A DNA stretch of 64,000 bases from Azohydromonas australica DSM 1124 (GTDB lineage: Bacteria > Pseudomonadota > Gammaproteobacteria > Burkholderiales > Burkholderiaceae_C). Below the pieces are notes generated by a model. It was not told where the DNA came from. It saw only the letters and a program-made list of their open reading frames with translations, and made no database searches. Shown piece after piece: positions 28,197-36,630 of the stretch (the first letter of the stretch is position 1; each line of letters opens with the position of its first letter). The DNA is taken from NCBI RefSeq assembly GCF_000430725.1, contig NZ_AUMO01000052.1, positions 25,956 through 89,955 of the forward strand, written 5' to 3'. The position numbers and the translations under genes were made by a program.

Positions 28197-29200
28197 TTGT
28201 TCACCCCCATTCCTTGGTCAACTGAAGAATTACCCGACGCAGCGGCCGGGGTGTTTTGCCCATCGGGCTCGCCGGGCCCGTTCACCGGTTTTGCGGTGGC
28301 CGCAGCGGCCGGTGAGGCTTCCGCAAACTTACCCACATACTCGATCTTTGCCGCCGTGCGCAGGTCCTTGAGGTCGCGCTCGACCATTTCACGCTTGCGC
28401 TGCGCCGTCAGGAACTGCTCGATGGCCGGCTTGGCTTTTTCCAGGGAAACCGGCTGGGGCTGCGACTTGACCAGCACGATGACAATGGCGCCGGATTCTG
28501 TCGGAACGAAACGCGCCTGACCGTCGGTCATGGCCGCGAAATCGTCCAGGCGCTCCAGGGGAATCTGCTCCGCTGGCCTGACGGTCCGGTTCTGGACGTG
28601 TCGGATATTGCTGGTCCGCAGGTAGTCGGTGAAAGCTTCTATGTCCTTTGCAGCGGAAAGCCGCTTGCCCAGCTCCGGCAATTGATCTTTGGGTGCTTCT
28701 ATATTGATCTCCTGCAGCTGGTAGATGCGCCGTTCCCGGAACAGCGCGGGTTTCTCGTTGTAGAACTTCTCGACCTCCGCCAAGGTGGGCTGCAACGCTG
28801 CCTCGGACACGCGTTCCATATAGGCGCGCGCCAGCACATCCCTTTTAGCGGCTTCCAGCGCCTGCAGCACGGCGGGCTGGCGGTCGATCTTGAGAGCCAG
28901 TGCCTTTTGGACGGCAAGCTCCTGGTCGATCAGGCGCGTCAACGCCTGCCGGCTTGCTGCATCGACCTCGTCCTGCCGTACTTCCCGCTGTTGCAGCAAG
29001 AAATTCACCTGATGGACAGAAATTTCGCCCTCATTGACACGGGCGGCCACCTGCGAGGCCGACTTCGCCTTTTGATCGCCACAGGCGCTCAAAAGACCCA
29101 GTGCCATGACCGCGGCTACCCCGACGCGCAGGATATTTCCGCAGGCATTGGGAGCGGTTAACGGCACCACGTGCCGTTCAATCCTCGTAGATAGCGGCAT
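28193..29200 (-). CDS. epsD: EpsD family peptidyl-prolyl cis-trans isomerase lipoprotein
   Basis: Protein of 335 residues and first gene of the EPS operon. It has a lipoprotein signal with LLSAC (Cys40), a SurA-like N-terminal helical domain, and a parvulin-like region (RRIYQLQEINIEAPKDQ onward) of the type found in EpsD proteins. It is thought to assist folding of the export machinery. The ATG at 29200 was preferred over a TTG 12 bases upstream. The Ala/Pro/Gly-rich C-terminus (about 290-335) is probably disordered. Confidence 0.9.
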   Translation of the reverse strand: MPLSTRIERHVVPLTAPNACGNILRVGVAAVMALGLLSACGDQKAKSASQVAARVNEGEISVHQVNFLLQQREVRQDEVDAASRQALTRLIDQELAVQKALALKIDRQPAVLQALEAAKRDVLARAYMERVSEAALQPTLAEVEKFYNEKPALFRERRIYQLQEINIEAPKDQLPELGKRLSAAKDIEAFTDYLRTSNIRHVQNRTVRPAEQIPLERLDDFAAMTDGQARFVPTESGAIVIVLVKSQPQPVSLEKAKPAIEQFLTAQRKREMVERDLKDLRTAAKIEYVGKFAEASPAAAATAKPVNGPGEPDGQNTPAAASGNSSVDQGMGVNK

Positions 29201-29573
29201 GGGCGTTACCAATAGTTTGGCTGTTCAAAACTGAGAGTCCTGGCGGAACCACTTCCGAAGGCCCGCAGTAAACCGCCATCGGCAGGGCGGAACAGCCCCA
29301 TGAACACGGGTACTAACGAGAACAGGGGTAACCCGTAGGATTTTTGCTCCCCTACTTCGGTAGCGATTCCAGCATCCCGGAATGCTAAGGTTTGACAAGC
29401 AGGAGCCCAAACGCTGCTAAATGTGCACGAGGTAAATGTTTGAAACGTTACTTCCATGCCGACAGCGCGGCTTTAGACCAAAGCAAGACGGACGCCAGAG
29501 CAAAGCGGCGCCTGGCCTCAAGGACTATCAAAGTGGCAATTGAAGTGGCGATAAAACCGGAGTTCTTCTTTGA
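29201..29573. promoter_or_regulatory. Divergent control region between epsD and the plus-strand EPS genes
   Basis: The two EPS transcription units diverge from this 373-base gap, so promoters for both must lie here. It contains a palindrome, AGCAT-6-ATGCT (29371-29386), and a spaced inverted repeat ACGGGT/ACCCGT (about 29306-29336), both possible regulator sites. A TTGACA at 29392-29397 reads toward the plus-strand genes, but its -10 is poor. No small gene was recognised. Confidence 0.5.
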
Positions 29574-30668
29574 ATGAAAGTGCTGCACATCATCAATGGA
29601 GAGTATTACGCGGGTGCTGAAAAGGTTCAGGACTTGCTGGCCCTCGGTCTGACCGAACTGGGCCATGAAATCAGTTTCGTCTGCTTCAAGCCAGACAAGT
29701 TTCCTTCATTGCGCAGCGGGCAGGAAATCAGCCTGCACAAGATGCCCATGCGGCACCGTTTCGATTTCGGCTGCGCACGCCGCGTGGCCGCGCTGGCGCG
29801 TGAAGGGGGTTTCAAGCTGCTGCATTCGCATTCGCCGCGTGGCGCCATGATCGGGCGCGTCGCCAGCCTGCTCGCGGGTGTGCCGATGGTTCACCACGTG
29901 CACAGTCCGGCGGCCCGCGATACCGAGGCGCCCTTGATGAACCGCGTGAATTCCGTGGTCGAGCGTTGGAGCGCCGGGTCCATCCAGGCACTGATTCCGG
30001 TATCGCGCAGCTTGGAGCGTTATCTGGTGCAGCAGGGATTTTCGGCCGAGCGCATATTCACAGTACCCAATGGCGTGCCCACGCCCGGCCCCTTGCCCCA
30101 GCGCTCCAGCCCGCAAGGCACCTGGCATATTGGAACGGTGGCCTTGTTCAGGCCACGCAAGGGTATTGAAATCCTGCTGCGGGCTGCGTCGCTATTGCTG
30201 CGCGCCGGCCGTGACCTGCGCATCGTGGCCGTGGGCGGCTTTGAAACACCGGCCTATGAAACCGAGATCAAGGCATTGGCCCATAACCTGGGCCTGGACG
30301 GGCACGTGGTCTGGACCGGTTTCACCCGGGACGTGGATGCCGCGCTCCGCGGCCTGGACGTGATGGTATTGCCCAGCCTGTATGGCGAGGGCATGCCCAT
30401 GGCCGTATTGGAAGCCATGGCAACAGGCGTCCCGGTCGTTGCCTCCGACGTGGAGGGTATTCCGGAAGTGCTGGAACACGGCCGTACCGGCCTGGTCGTG
30501 CCTTCCGGCAACGAGCAGGCACTGGCCGCCGAATTGGGAGCCCTGATGGAAGCTCGCCACGACTGGGCTCGAATCCGCCAAGACGCTTACCGCCTGCAGT
30601 GCGAGCGTTATTCCTCGCGCAGCATGGCACGCGCCGTTTCAGACGTTTACGCACAGGTGCTCTCCTGA
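29574..30668 (+). CDS. Glycosyltransferase family 4
   Basis: GT-B glycosyltransferase of 364 residues. The N-terminal acceptor domain begins VLHIINGEYYAGAEK; the C-terminal domain has TVALFRPRKGIEILL and the donor motif GEGMPMAVLEAMATG followed by VVASDVEGIPE. It is expected to act on the lipid-linked EPS repeat unit in the cytoplasm. It is the first gene of a plus-strand set of five divergent from epsD; a GGAG lies about 12 bases before the ATG. Donor unknown. Confidence 0.9.
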   Translation: MKVLHIINGEYYAGAEKVQDLLALGLTELGHEISFVCFKPDKFPSLRSGQEISLHKMPMRHRFDFGCARRVAALAREGGFKLLHSHSPRGAMIGRVASLLAGVPMVHHVHSPAARDTEAPLMNRVNSVVERWSAGSIQALIPVSRSLERYLVQQGFSAERIFTVPNGVPTPGPLPQRSSPQGTWHIGTVALFRPRKGIEILLRAASLLLRAGRDLRIVAVGGFETPAYETEIKALAHNLGLDGHVVWTGFTRDVDAALRGLDVMVLPSLYGEGMPMAVLEAMATGVPVVASDVEGIPEVLEHGRTGLVVPSGNEQALAAELGALMEARHDWARIRQDAYRLQCERYSSRSMARAVSDVYAQVLS

Positions 30669-30708
30669 CAGGACGGGCCAAAAACTTTCACCACCCTGGG
30701 AATCAGCA

Positions 30709-31809
30709 ATGATCAAGACCGCAGTATTGGGCCTGGGCAAGATGGGGTTGTCCCATCTCGCCATTGCACGCGCGCATCCGGATATAGACCTAGTGGCCGG
30801 CTGTGATTCAAACAGCTACTTGACAGATGTGCTTGCGCAGTATTCCGGCCTCAAGTGCTACGGCGATTTCGACCGGCTGCTCGCCGAGGAAAAGCTGGAC
30901 GCACTCCTCGTTGCCACGCCGTCCAAGTTCCACGCCGCCATGGTGGAAAAAGCGCTGGAGCGGGGCTTGCACGTGTTTTGCGAAAAGCCCTTCGTGCTGG
31001 ACCCGGAGGACGGCTACAGGCTGACGGAGTTGGCAGAGCAGAAGAAGCTGGTTAACCAGGTCGGCTATCACTACCGCTTCGTCGGTGCCTTCCAGGAGGC
31101 CGCCCGCATCGTGCGCAGCGGCGCGCTCGGCGAGGTGCACCACGTGCGTATCGAAGCCTATGGCCCGGTGGTGCTGCGTCCCAGCGGCTCTACCTGGCGC
31201 TCGACCAAGACCGAAGGTGGCGGGGCCCTGTACGACTACGCATGCCACGCGCTGGACCTGATGAATTTCGTGGCGGGCACGCCGGGCGGCGTGAACGGGG
31301 TCGTGCGCCACAGCGTGTTCTCGCGCGACGTGGACGACGAGGTGTATGCGCTGTTCCGCTACCCCGGTGGCGCGAGCGCGCAGCTCAGCGTGAACTGGAG
31401 CGACGAGAGCCACCGCAAGATGTCCACCGCCATCACGGTCTGGGGCTCGCGCGGGCGCCTGAGCGCCGATCGCCAGGAATGCCAGGTCTACCTGCGCGAA
31501 CCGCACGAAGCCCTGCCCGGCGCGCCCAAGGGCTGGTCGGTTCGCTACACCACGGATTTGACGCAGGAGGTCTGGTATTACCTGCGCGGCGAAGAGTACT
31601 CGGCCCAGGTTGATTATTTCGTGCAGAGCATCAAGCTCGGCCGCACCAACGGCGAAAACTCCTTCCGCTCCGCGCTGCAGACCGACCGGCTGGTTTCCAT
31701 GCTGCTGGAGGCTGAAAGCAACCCAGGACAGCAGCGCGCCGCCGATATGGCTTCCGTTCCCGGACGCCGGGCTGGATTGTGGTCGCGCCTCGTCGGTGAT
31801 CGGACCTGA
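30709..31809 (+). CDS. Gfo/Idh/MocA family oxidoreductase
   Basis: NAD(P)-dependent sugar dehydrogenase of 366 residues. The Rossmann motif GLGKMG is at residues 8-13, and CEKPF (about 92-96) is the family catalytic-lysine motif; the C-terminal GFO/IDH/MocA domain follows. In EPS clusters such enzymes oxidise or interconvert nucleotide sugars. It lies 40 bases after the glycosyltransferase. The substrate cannot be read from the sequence. Confidence 0.88.
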   Translation: MIKTAVLGLGKMGLSHLAIARAHPDIDLVAGCDSNSYLTDVLAQYSGLKCYGDFDRLLAEEKLDALLVATPSKFHAAMVEKALERGLHVFCEKPFVLDPEDGYRLTELAEQKKLVNQVGYHYRFVGAFQEAARIVRSGALGEVHHVRIEAYGPVVLRPSGSTWRSTKTEGGGALYDYACHALDLMNFVAGTPGGVNGVVRHSVFSRDVDDEVYALFRYPGGASAQLSVNWSDESHRKMSTAITVWGSRGRLSADRQECQVYLREPHEALPGAPKGWSVRYTTDLTQEVWYYLRGEEYSAQVDYFVQSIKLGRTNGENSFRSALQTDRLVSMLLEAESNPGQQRAADMASVPGRRAGLWSRLVGDRT

Positions 31810-31861
31810 TCCCGGCGCCACCCTGCTTTTAAAACTCACGCGCCAAGCGCCAGCCATTCAC

Positions 31862-32761
31862 ATGTCGATGTCTCAGCCCCAATCGATCCCCATGGATCGC
31901 GTGCTTTTCGGTGACAACCAGTTTTTCGGCGTGAACCACATGTCCGAGGAAAAAGCGCGGGCGCAGGCCATGCGCTTCCAGGACACCTCCGCCATCATCA
32001 AGGTGCTGGATGCCGCCTACCAGGAAGGCATTCGCACCTTCATGTGCACCACGCACGACCGCGTGGGGGAAATCTGCGATTACTTCCGCACCCACCGGGA
32101 CCGGTATCCGGATTACGCCTTCTACCCCTGCATGCCGTATGCGCATAAATATGCCAATGCCGTGACCGAATACGGCATGCTGGAAGCGCTGAAGAAATTC
32201 CTGCCCGAGGAAGGCTCGCTGGGCGCCATGCTCAAGGGTGGCATGGCACTGGCCAACAAGGACATTGAAAAGGTCCTGCAGCTGCTGGTCGATGCGGAAA
32301 TGAAAATGTTCCGCGGGCTGCCGACGCCCGTGATATTCCTGCAGAACGTCATCACGGACCTGTTCCTGGGCCTGAATCTCAAGCCGGTACTGCGCATGTT
32401 CCATGACCACGTGCGCAATGCCTACGGCGCGGAGCCCGGCTACATCACCATGAATCTGCCGCGCCTGCTCGACGTGCTGGATGAGCTGGGCATCGAAAAC
32501 CCAGTCGTCTGCGCCAACATCAACAAGATTGGTTTTCGCATGTGCGGCGGCATTCCCGCCTACGAGCAGGCCATTGAACAGCGCCGTTTCCGGCCGGTGG
32601 CAATGTCGGTCCTGGCCTCGGGTGCGATCGCGCCGCGCGACGCCATTGACTATGTCTGCCGCCAGCCCCGCATTGAGTCGATCGTGTTTGGTGCTTCCTC
32701 GCACGCCAATATTCGGCACACCAAGCAGCTGATCGATGAATTGAGCCTGGCGCCGCAATGA
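31862..32761 (+). CDS. Uncharacterised EPS-linked protein, possibly a TIM-barrel
   Basis: Protein of 299 residues that I cannot assign to a named family. Near the start is RVLFGDNQFFGVNHMS. The alternation of strands and helices and the C-terminal segment IESIVFGASSHANIRHTKQ recall aldo/keto reductases and related barrels, but the catalytic Tyr and the NADPH loop are not evident. Conserved-looking His and Cys residues (CTTHDR, HKYANAV) could bind metal or act in catalysis. It overlaps the next gene by an ATGA junction, so it belongs to the EPS unit. Confidence 0.7.
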   Translation: MSMSQPQSIPMDRVLFGDNQFFGVNHMSEEKARAQAMRFQDTSAIIKVLDAAYQEGIRTFMCTTHDRVGEICDYFRTHRDRYPDYAFYPCMPYAHKYANAVTEYGMLEALKKFLPEEGSLGAMLKGGMALANKDIEKVLQLLVDAEMKMFRGLPTPVIFLQNVITDLFLGLNLKPVLRMFHDHVRNAYGAEPGYITMNLPRLLDVLDELGIENPVVCANINKIGFRMCGGIPAYEQAIEQRRFRPVAMSVLASGAIAPRDAIDYVCRQPRIESIVFGASSHANIRHTKQLIDELSLAPQ

Positions 32762-33222
32762 AGCTGGTCGTCGGTGCCTCGGCGGGCGGGCACGCCAACG
32801 AACTGCAGATCCTGCTGCGCCACGCGCAGGGTCTGTGGCCCGCGCAGCCCGCGGCCTACATCACCACCATGGAGATCGCGGCCTCGGGCTTTGACACCGG
32901 TGGGCAGCCGGTGCACGTGGTCGGCGAGTGCGATCGCCGCAAGCCCTTCCAGGCGGTGGCGGTCCTGGGCCGCACCCTGGGACTGGCCTGGAAGCTGCGA
33001 CCTGATGTGGTAGTGACCACCGGCTCCATGCCGCTGGCGCTGTTCTGCATCTGGTCCAAGCTGCTGGGCGCCAAGGTGGTGTGGATCGACAGCGTGGCGC
33101 AGATCGAGGCCCTGTCCGTCAGCGGGCGCCTGATGCGCCGTGTCGCCGACCTGTGCCTGGCCCAGTGGCCGGCCGTCGCGGCGCGCTACCAGGGCGTGGA
33201 GTACGCCGGGGAGGTGCTGTGA
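32758..33222 (+). CDS. Alg14/PssD-like glycosyltransferase subunit
   Basis: Protein of 154 residues similar in layout to Alg14/PssD, the membrane-associated partner that holds the acceptor lipid. It has the N-terminal strand-loop KLVVGASAGGHANELQ, then DVVVTTGSMPLALFC and GAKVVWIDSVAQIEALS. It has no catalytic donor-site motif and is expected to work with the protein encoded directly downstream, whose GTG start overlaps its stop. Confidence 0.85.
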   Translation: MKLVVGASAGGHANELQILLRHAQGLWPAQPAAYITTMEIAASGFDTGGQPVHVVGECDRRKPFQAVAVLGRTLGLAWKLRPDVVVTTGSMPLALFCIWSKLLGAKVVWIDSVAQIEALSVSGRLMRRVADLCLAQWPAVAARYQGVEYAGEVL

Positions 33223-33713
33223 TCCTGCTGACCGTGGGCAGCATGTTTCCCTTCGACCGCCTGGTGCGGGAGATGGACGCGCTGGTGGGCGCCAGGCGCA
33301 TCGGCGAGGAGGTGGTGGCGCAGATCGGCGACGGCAGCTACGAGCCGAAGCACATGCCCTTCCACCGCTTCCTGTCGCGCACAGCCTTCGACGAGCTGCT
33401 GGCGCAGTCCTCCATGCTCATCAGCCATGCGGGGGCCGGCACCATCGCGATGGCGCTGCAGCACGACAAGCGGCTGCTGGTGGTGCCGCGGCTGGCGCGC
33501 TTCGGCGAGCACGTGAACGACCACCAGATCGCCACCGCGCGCCGCTTCGAAGAGCTGCAGCACGTGCTGGTGGCTTACGAGATGGAGCAGCTGCCCGAGC
33601 GGCTGCAGGCGCTGCGCGGTTTCGAGCCGCGCCAGCGCCACGCGTCGCCGCAGCGGCTGGCGGAGCGCATCGGCCAGTTCCTGGCCACGGAGTGCGCGCC
33701 GCGCCGCGCCTGA
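33219..33713 (+). CDS. Alg13/PssE-like glycosyltransferase catalytic subunit
   Basis: Protein of 164 residues resembling the C-terminal half of a GT28/GT1 enzyme. The N-terminal strand ILLTVGSMFPFDRLV is followed by the donor motif SHAGAGTIAMAL and a VVPRLARFGEHVNDHQ segment. The start is GTG at 33219 in a GTGA overlap with the Alg14-like gene. Together the pair would form a two-chain glycosyltransferase, as PssD/PssE does in rhizobial EPS synthesis. Confidence 0.87.
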   Translation: MILLTVGSMFPFDRLVREMDALVGARRIGEEVVAQIGDGSYEPKHMPFHRFLSRTAFDELLAQSSMLISHAGAGTIAMALQHDKRLLVVPRLARFGEHVNDHQIATARRFEELQHVLVAYEMEQLPERLQALRGFEPRQRHASPQRLAERIGQFLATECAPRRA

Positions 33714-33740
33714 GCGCCGGCGGCCCTCAGGCGCCGGCGC
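33714..33740. terminator. Hairpin between convergent genes
   Basis: GCGCCGGC and GCCGGCGC pair perfectly around an 11-base loop immediately after the Alg13-like stop and before the ubiE stop. There is no T-run on either strand, so it is only a probable bidirectional terminator. Confidence 0.4.
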
Positions 33741-33746
33741 TCCTCA

Positions 33747-34478
33747 TCAGCACTTGATGCCCACGTGCAGCGCCACCACGCCGGCGCTGAGGTTGTGCAC
33801 GTCCACGTGGCCGAAGCCGGCCGTCTTCATCATGGCCTTGAGCGTGGCCTGGTCCGGGTGCATGCGGATCGACTCGGCCAGGTAGCGGTAGCTGTCGGCG
33901 TCGCCGGCCACCAGCTGGCCCAGGCGCGGCAGCACCTGGAAGGAGTACCAGTCGTAGGCCTTCTGCAGCGGCGCCGCCACCTTGGAGAACTCCAGCACCA
34001 TCAGGCGGCCACCCGGCTTGAGCACGCGCGCCATCTCGGCCAGCGCGCCGTCCTTGTGCGTCATGTTGCGCAGGCCGAAGGCCACGCTGACGAGGTCGAA
34101 GGTGCCTTCGCGGAACGGCAGCTTCTCGGCGTCGCAGATGGTGCTGGGCAGCACCATGCCTTTGTCCAGCAGCCGGTCGCGGCCGGTGCGCAACATGGCC
34201 TCGTTGATGTCGGTGTGCACCACCAGGCCGCTCGGCCCCACCTTGGGCGCGAAGGCGCGCGCCAGGTCGCCCGTGCCGCCCGCGATGTCCAGCACGCGCT
34301 GGCCCTCGCGCAGGTTCGCGACCGCCAGCGTGTAGGCCTTCCATGCGCGGTGCAGGCCCATGGACATCAGGTCGTTCATCACGTCGTACTTGGACGCGAC
34401 GGAGTCGAACACGCCGCGCACGCGGCGCGCCTTTTCCTGTTCTTCGACGGTCTCGAAACCGAAATGGGTCTGGCTCAT
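33747..34478 (-). CDS. ubiE: Ubiquinone/menaquinone C-methyltransferase UbiE
   Basis: SAM-dependent methyltransferase of 243 residues acting in quinone synthesis. Motifs: [15 protein letters not shown] (about 31-45), the SAM loop [11 protein letters not shown], and [24 protein letters not shown]. The start MSQTHFGFE matches family N-termini; an upstream extension is not supported. It follows the DUF971 gene on the same strand by 14 bases. Confidence 0.96.
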   Translation of the reverse strand: MSQTHFGFETVEEQEKARRVRGVFDSVASKYDVMNDLMSMGLHRAWKAYTLAVANLREGQRVLDIAGGTGDLARAFAPKVGPSGLVVHTDINEAMLRTGRDRLLDKGMVLPSTICDAEKLPFREGTFDLVSVAFGLRNMTHKDGALAEMARVLKPGGRLMVLEFSKVAAPLQKAYDWYSFQVLPRLGQLVAGDADSYRYLAESIRMHPDQATLKAMMKTAGFGHVDVHNLSAGVVALHVGIKC

Positions 34479-34492
34479 GAGGGGGAAGTCGT

Positions 34493-34903
34493 TCAGTGGT
34501 GGTGGCCGCAGGAGGCACCCGACTTCTCGGGCATGGGCGCGTCGCGCTCGACGCCGGCTTCCTGCAGCCGTTTTTCGTAGTCCTGCCACAGCTGCTGCTG
34601 CTGCGAGCCGAGGAAGTACAGGTAGTCCCAGGTGAAGATGCCGGAGTCGTGCCCATCGGAGAAGCTGGGCTGCACCGCGTAGTGGCCCACGGGCTCGATG
34701 CCCACGATCTCCACCTCGCGCTTGCCCGTCTGCAGCACCTCCTGGCCCGGGCCGTGGCCCTGCACCTCGGCCGAGGGCGAATACACGCGCATCAGCTCGA
34801 AGGGAATGCGGAAGGAGGCGCCGTCCTCGAAGCTGATTTCCAGTTGCCTGGACTGCTGATGCACGGTAAGGGCGGTGGGCTGGTGCTGCGGGCTGCTGCT
34901 CAT
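34493..34903 (-). CDS. DUF971 domain protein
   Basis: Protein of 136 residues with the DUF971 (gamma-butyrobetaine hydroxylase N-terminal-like) domain: [31 protein letters not shown], here split as one continuous strand-rich region, and [15 protein letters not shown]. The C-terminus is His-rich (CGHHH). Its function is unknown; stand-alone DUF971 genes are often next to ubiE in betaproteobacteria. The start at 34903 leaves 87 bases to the divergent gene. Confidence 0.85.
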   Translation of the reverse strand: MSSSPQHQPTALTVHQQSRQLEISFEDGASFRIPFELMRVYSPSAEVQGHGPGQEVLQTGKREVEIVGIEPVGHYAVQPSFSDGHDSGIFTWDYLYFLGSQQQQLWQDYEKRLQEAGVERDAPMPEKSGASCGHHH

Positions 34904-34990
34904 GGGGACTCCGGAATCCGGTGCGCCGAGGCGCGATCGGGCCCGATTATCCCGCTGGCTAAGATGGCCCCATTTGTCCAGCCCCTGACC

Positions 34991-35977
34991 ATGACAAAGC
35001 TGTCCCGCCGCCGCCTCCTCCAAGCCGCCAGCGCCTCGCTACCGGGCCTGTCCCTGCCCTTCGCCGCAGCGGCGCAGGAGGCCTGGCCGTCCAGGCCGAT
35101 CCGCTGGGTGGTGGCCTACCCGGCCGGCGGCGGCTCGGACTTCCTGGCGCGGCAGCTGGCGCCGCAGATGGGCAGGCAGTTGGGCCAGACCATCTACATC
35201 GAGAACCGCCCGGGCGCCGCCGGCATCATCGGCACGGACAACGCCGCCAAGTCCGCGCCCGACGGCTACACGCTGCTCACCGGCGACAACGGCGCGATGG
35301 TCTTCCACCAGGCGATGTACAAGCGCCTGCCTTACGACCCGAAGGATTTCGCGCCGGTAGGGTTCATGGCGCGCTTTCCGCTCATCGTGGTCGTGAACCC
35401 GCAATCGGGCTTCAGCGACGCGCGCCAGTGGCTGCGGGAGCTCAAGGCCAACCCAGGGCGCTTCAGCTACGCCTCGCCCGGCGTGGGCAGCCCGCACCAC
35501 CTGGCGATGGAGCTGCTCAAGGAGCGCACCGGCAGCTTCGTGGTGCACGTGCCCTACCGCGGCACGGCCTTCGCGTCGCAGGACGTGATCGCCGGCCAGG
35601 TGCCGATGACGGTGCTGGACACCGCCGCCGGGCTGCCGCTGATCCGCAGCGGCAAGCTCAAGGCGCTGGCGGTGATGTCACCCCAGCGCATCCCCGCCCT
35701 GCTCCAGGTGCCCACGCTGCAGGAAGCCGGCGTGCAGGGCTTCGAGGCCACGGCCTGGCAGGCGCTGTTCGTGCCGCGCGGCACGCCGGAGCCCATCGTC
35801 CAGCGCCTGTCCGCGGAGATGCGCAAGGCCATCCTGGCCCCTGACGTCAAGCCGAAGTTGGAGGAGTTCGGCCTGGAGGTGCTGCCCGGCGACCCGGCGG
35901 CGCTCACGGCCTTCCTGCAGAAGGAAACGGCCTTCTGGCACGAGCTGATCCGCTCGCGCCGGCTCTCCGCCGAATAA
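34991..35977 (+). CDS. Bug-family tripartite tricarboxylate transporter substrate-binding protein
   Basis: Periplasmic binding protein of 328 residues. It has a Tat-type signal (SRRRLLQ at about 5-11, hydrophobic core, end AAAAQ), the family strand IRWVVAYPAGGGSD and ENRPGAAGIIGTD. Bug proteins bind small carboxylates and are greatly expanded in Burkholderiales, mostly as orphans; no TctA/TctB membrane partner is here either. Ligand unknown. Confidence 0.92.
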   Translation: MTKLSRRRLLQAASASLPGLSLPFAAAAQEAWPSRPIRWVVAYPAGGGSDFLARQLAPQMGRQLGQTIYIENRPGAAGIIGTDNAAKSAPDGYTLLTGDNGAMVFHQAMYKRLPYDPKDFAPVGFMARFPLIVVVNPQSGFSDARQWLRELKANPGRFSYASPGVGSPHHLAMELLKERTGSFVVHVPYRGTAFASQDVIAGQVPMTVLDTAAGLPLIRSGKLKALAVMSPQRIPALLQVPTLQEAGVQGFEATAWQALFVPRGTPEPIVQRLSAEMRKAILAPDVKPKLEEFGLEVLPGDPAALTAFLQKETAFWHELIRSRRLSAE

Positions 35978-36066
35978 GGGGTGGCGCGCCGCGATGGGTG
36001 CCTTTCTTGCCGCGCACGGCGCATGACAAGAAACGGCATCCGGCGCGAGAGCGGTGCCCGCGCGCG

Positions 36067-36624
36067 ATGAGCTGGGAACAGGTGACGCAGACGATCCGCT
36101 CGGAGTTCGCCGACCTCTCCGACGTGGAGCAGCTCACCCGCGCCTGCACGCGGCTGACCGTGGCGGTGCTGCTGGGCGCGGCCATCGGCTGGGAGCGCGA
36201 GCGGCGGCGCAGCGCGGCGGGGCTGCGCACGCACATGCTGGTGGCGCTGGGCGCGGCGCTGTTCGTGCTGGCGCCCGCGCAGGCCGGCCTGGAGGAGGAC
36301 GGCATGAGCCGCGTGCTGCAGGGCGTGATCTCGGGCATCGGCTTCCTGGGCGCGGGCGCGGTGCTCAAGCTCAGCGAACAGGGCGAGATCCGCGGCCTCA
36401 CCACCGCGGCCAGCATCTGGGCCACCGCGGCCATCGGCATCGCGGTGGGCCAGGGCCGCGAGGCGACCGCGCTGCTGGCCACGTTCATCGTGCTGGCGAT
36501 CCTGATCGTGCTGGCGCAGTTGGAACGGCGCATGCACCGCCCCCAGAGCCCCGGCACGCAGCACAGGGGCGACGCAACGCCGCCGCAACGGCGCCGGTCT
36601 ACCGACGCCGTGGACGAGGACTGA
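36067..36624 (+). CDS. MgtC/SapB family membrane protein
   Basis: Protein of 185 residues with four to five transmembrane helices and the MgtC pattern: LLGAAIGWERERRRSAAGLR, ISGIGFLGAGAVLK and GLTTAASIWATAAIG. MgtC-family proteins act in growth under low magnesium and can modulate the ATP synthase; this short form lacks the ACT-like C-terminal domain of Salmonella MgtC. The hydrophilic tail (about 160-185) is rich in Arg/Gln. It ends six bases from the convergent oxidoreductase gene. Confidence 0.87.
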   Translation: MSWEQVTQTIRSEFADLSDVEQLTRACTRLTVAVLLGAAIGWERERRRSAAGLRTHMLVALGAALFVLAPAQAGLEEDGMSRVLQGVISGIGFLGAGAVLKLSEQGEIRGLTTAASIWATAAIGIAVGQGREATALLATFIVLAILIVLAQLERRMHRPQSPGTQHRGDATPPQRRRSTDAVDED

Positions 36625-36630
36625 GCCGCC

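Noticed and set aside
29392..29423. TTGACA followed by TGCTAAAT as a promoter for the plus-strand EPS genes
   Set aside because: The -10 matches only three of six bases and spacing is 19-20; kept only as a note in the control region.
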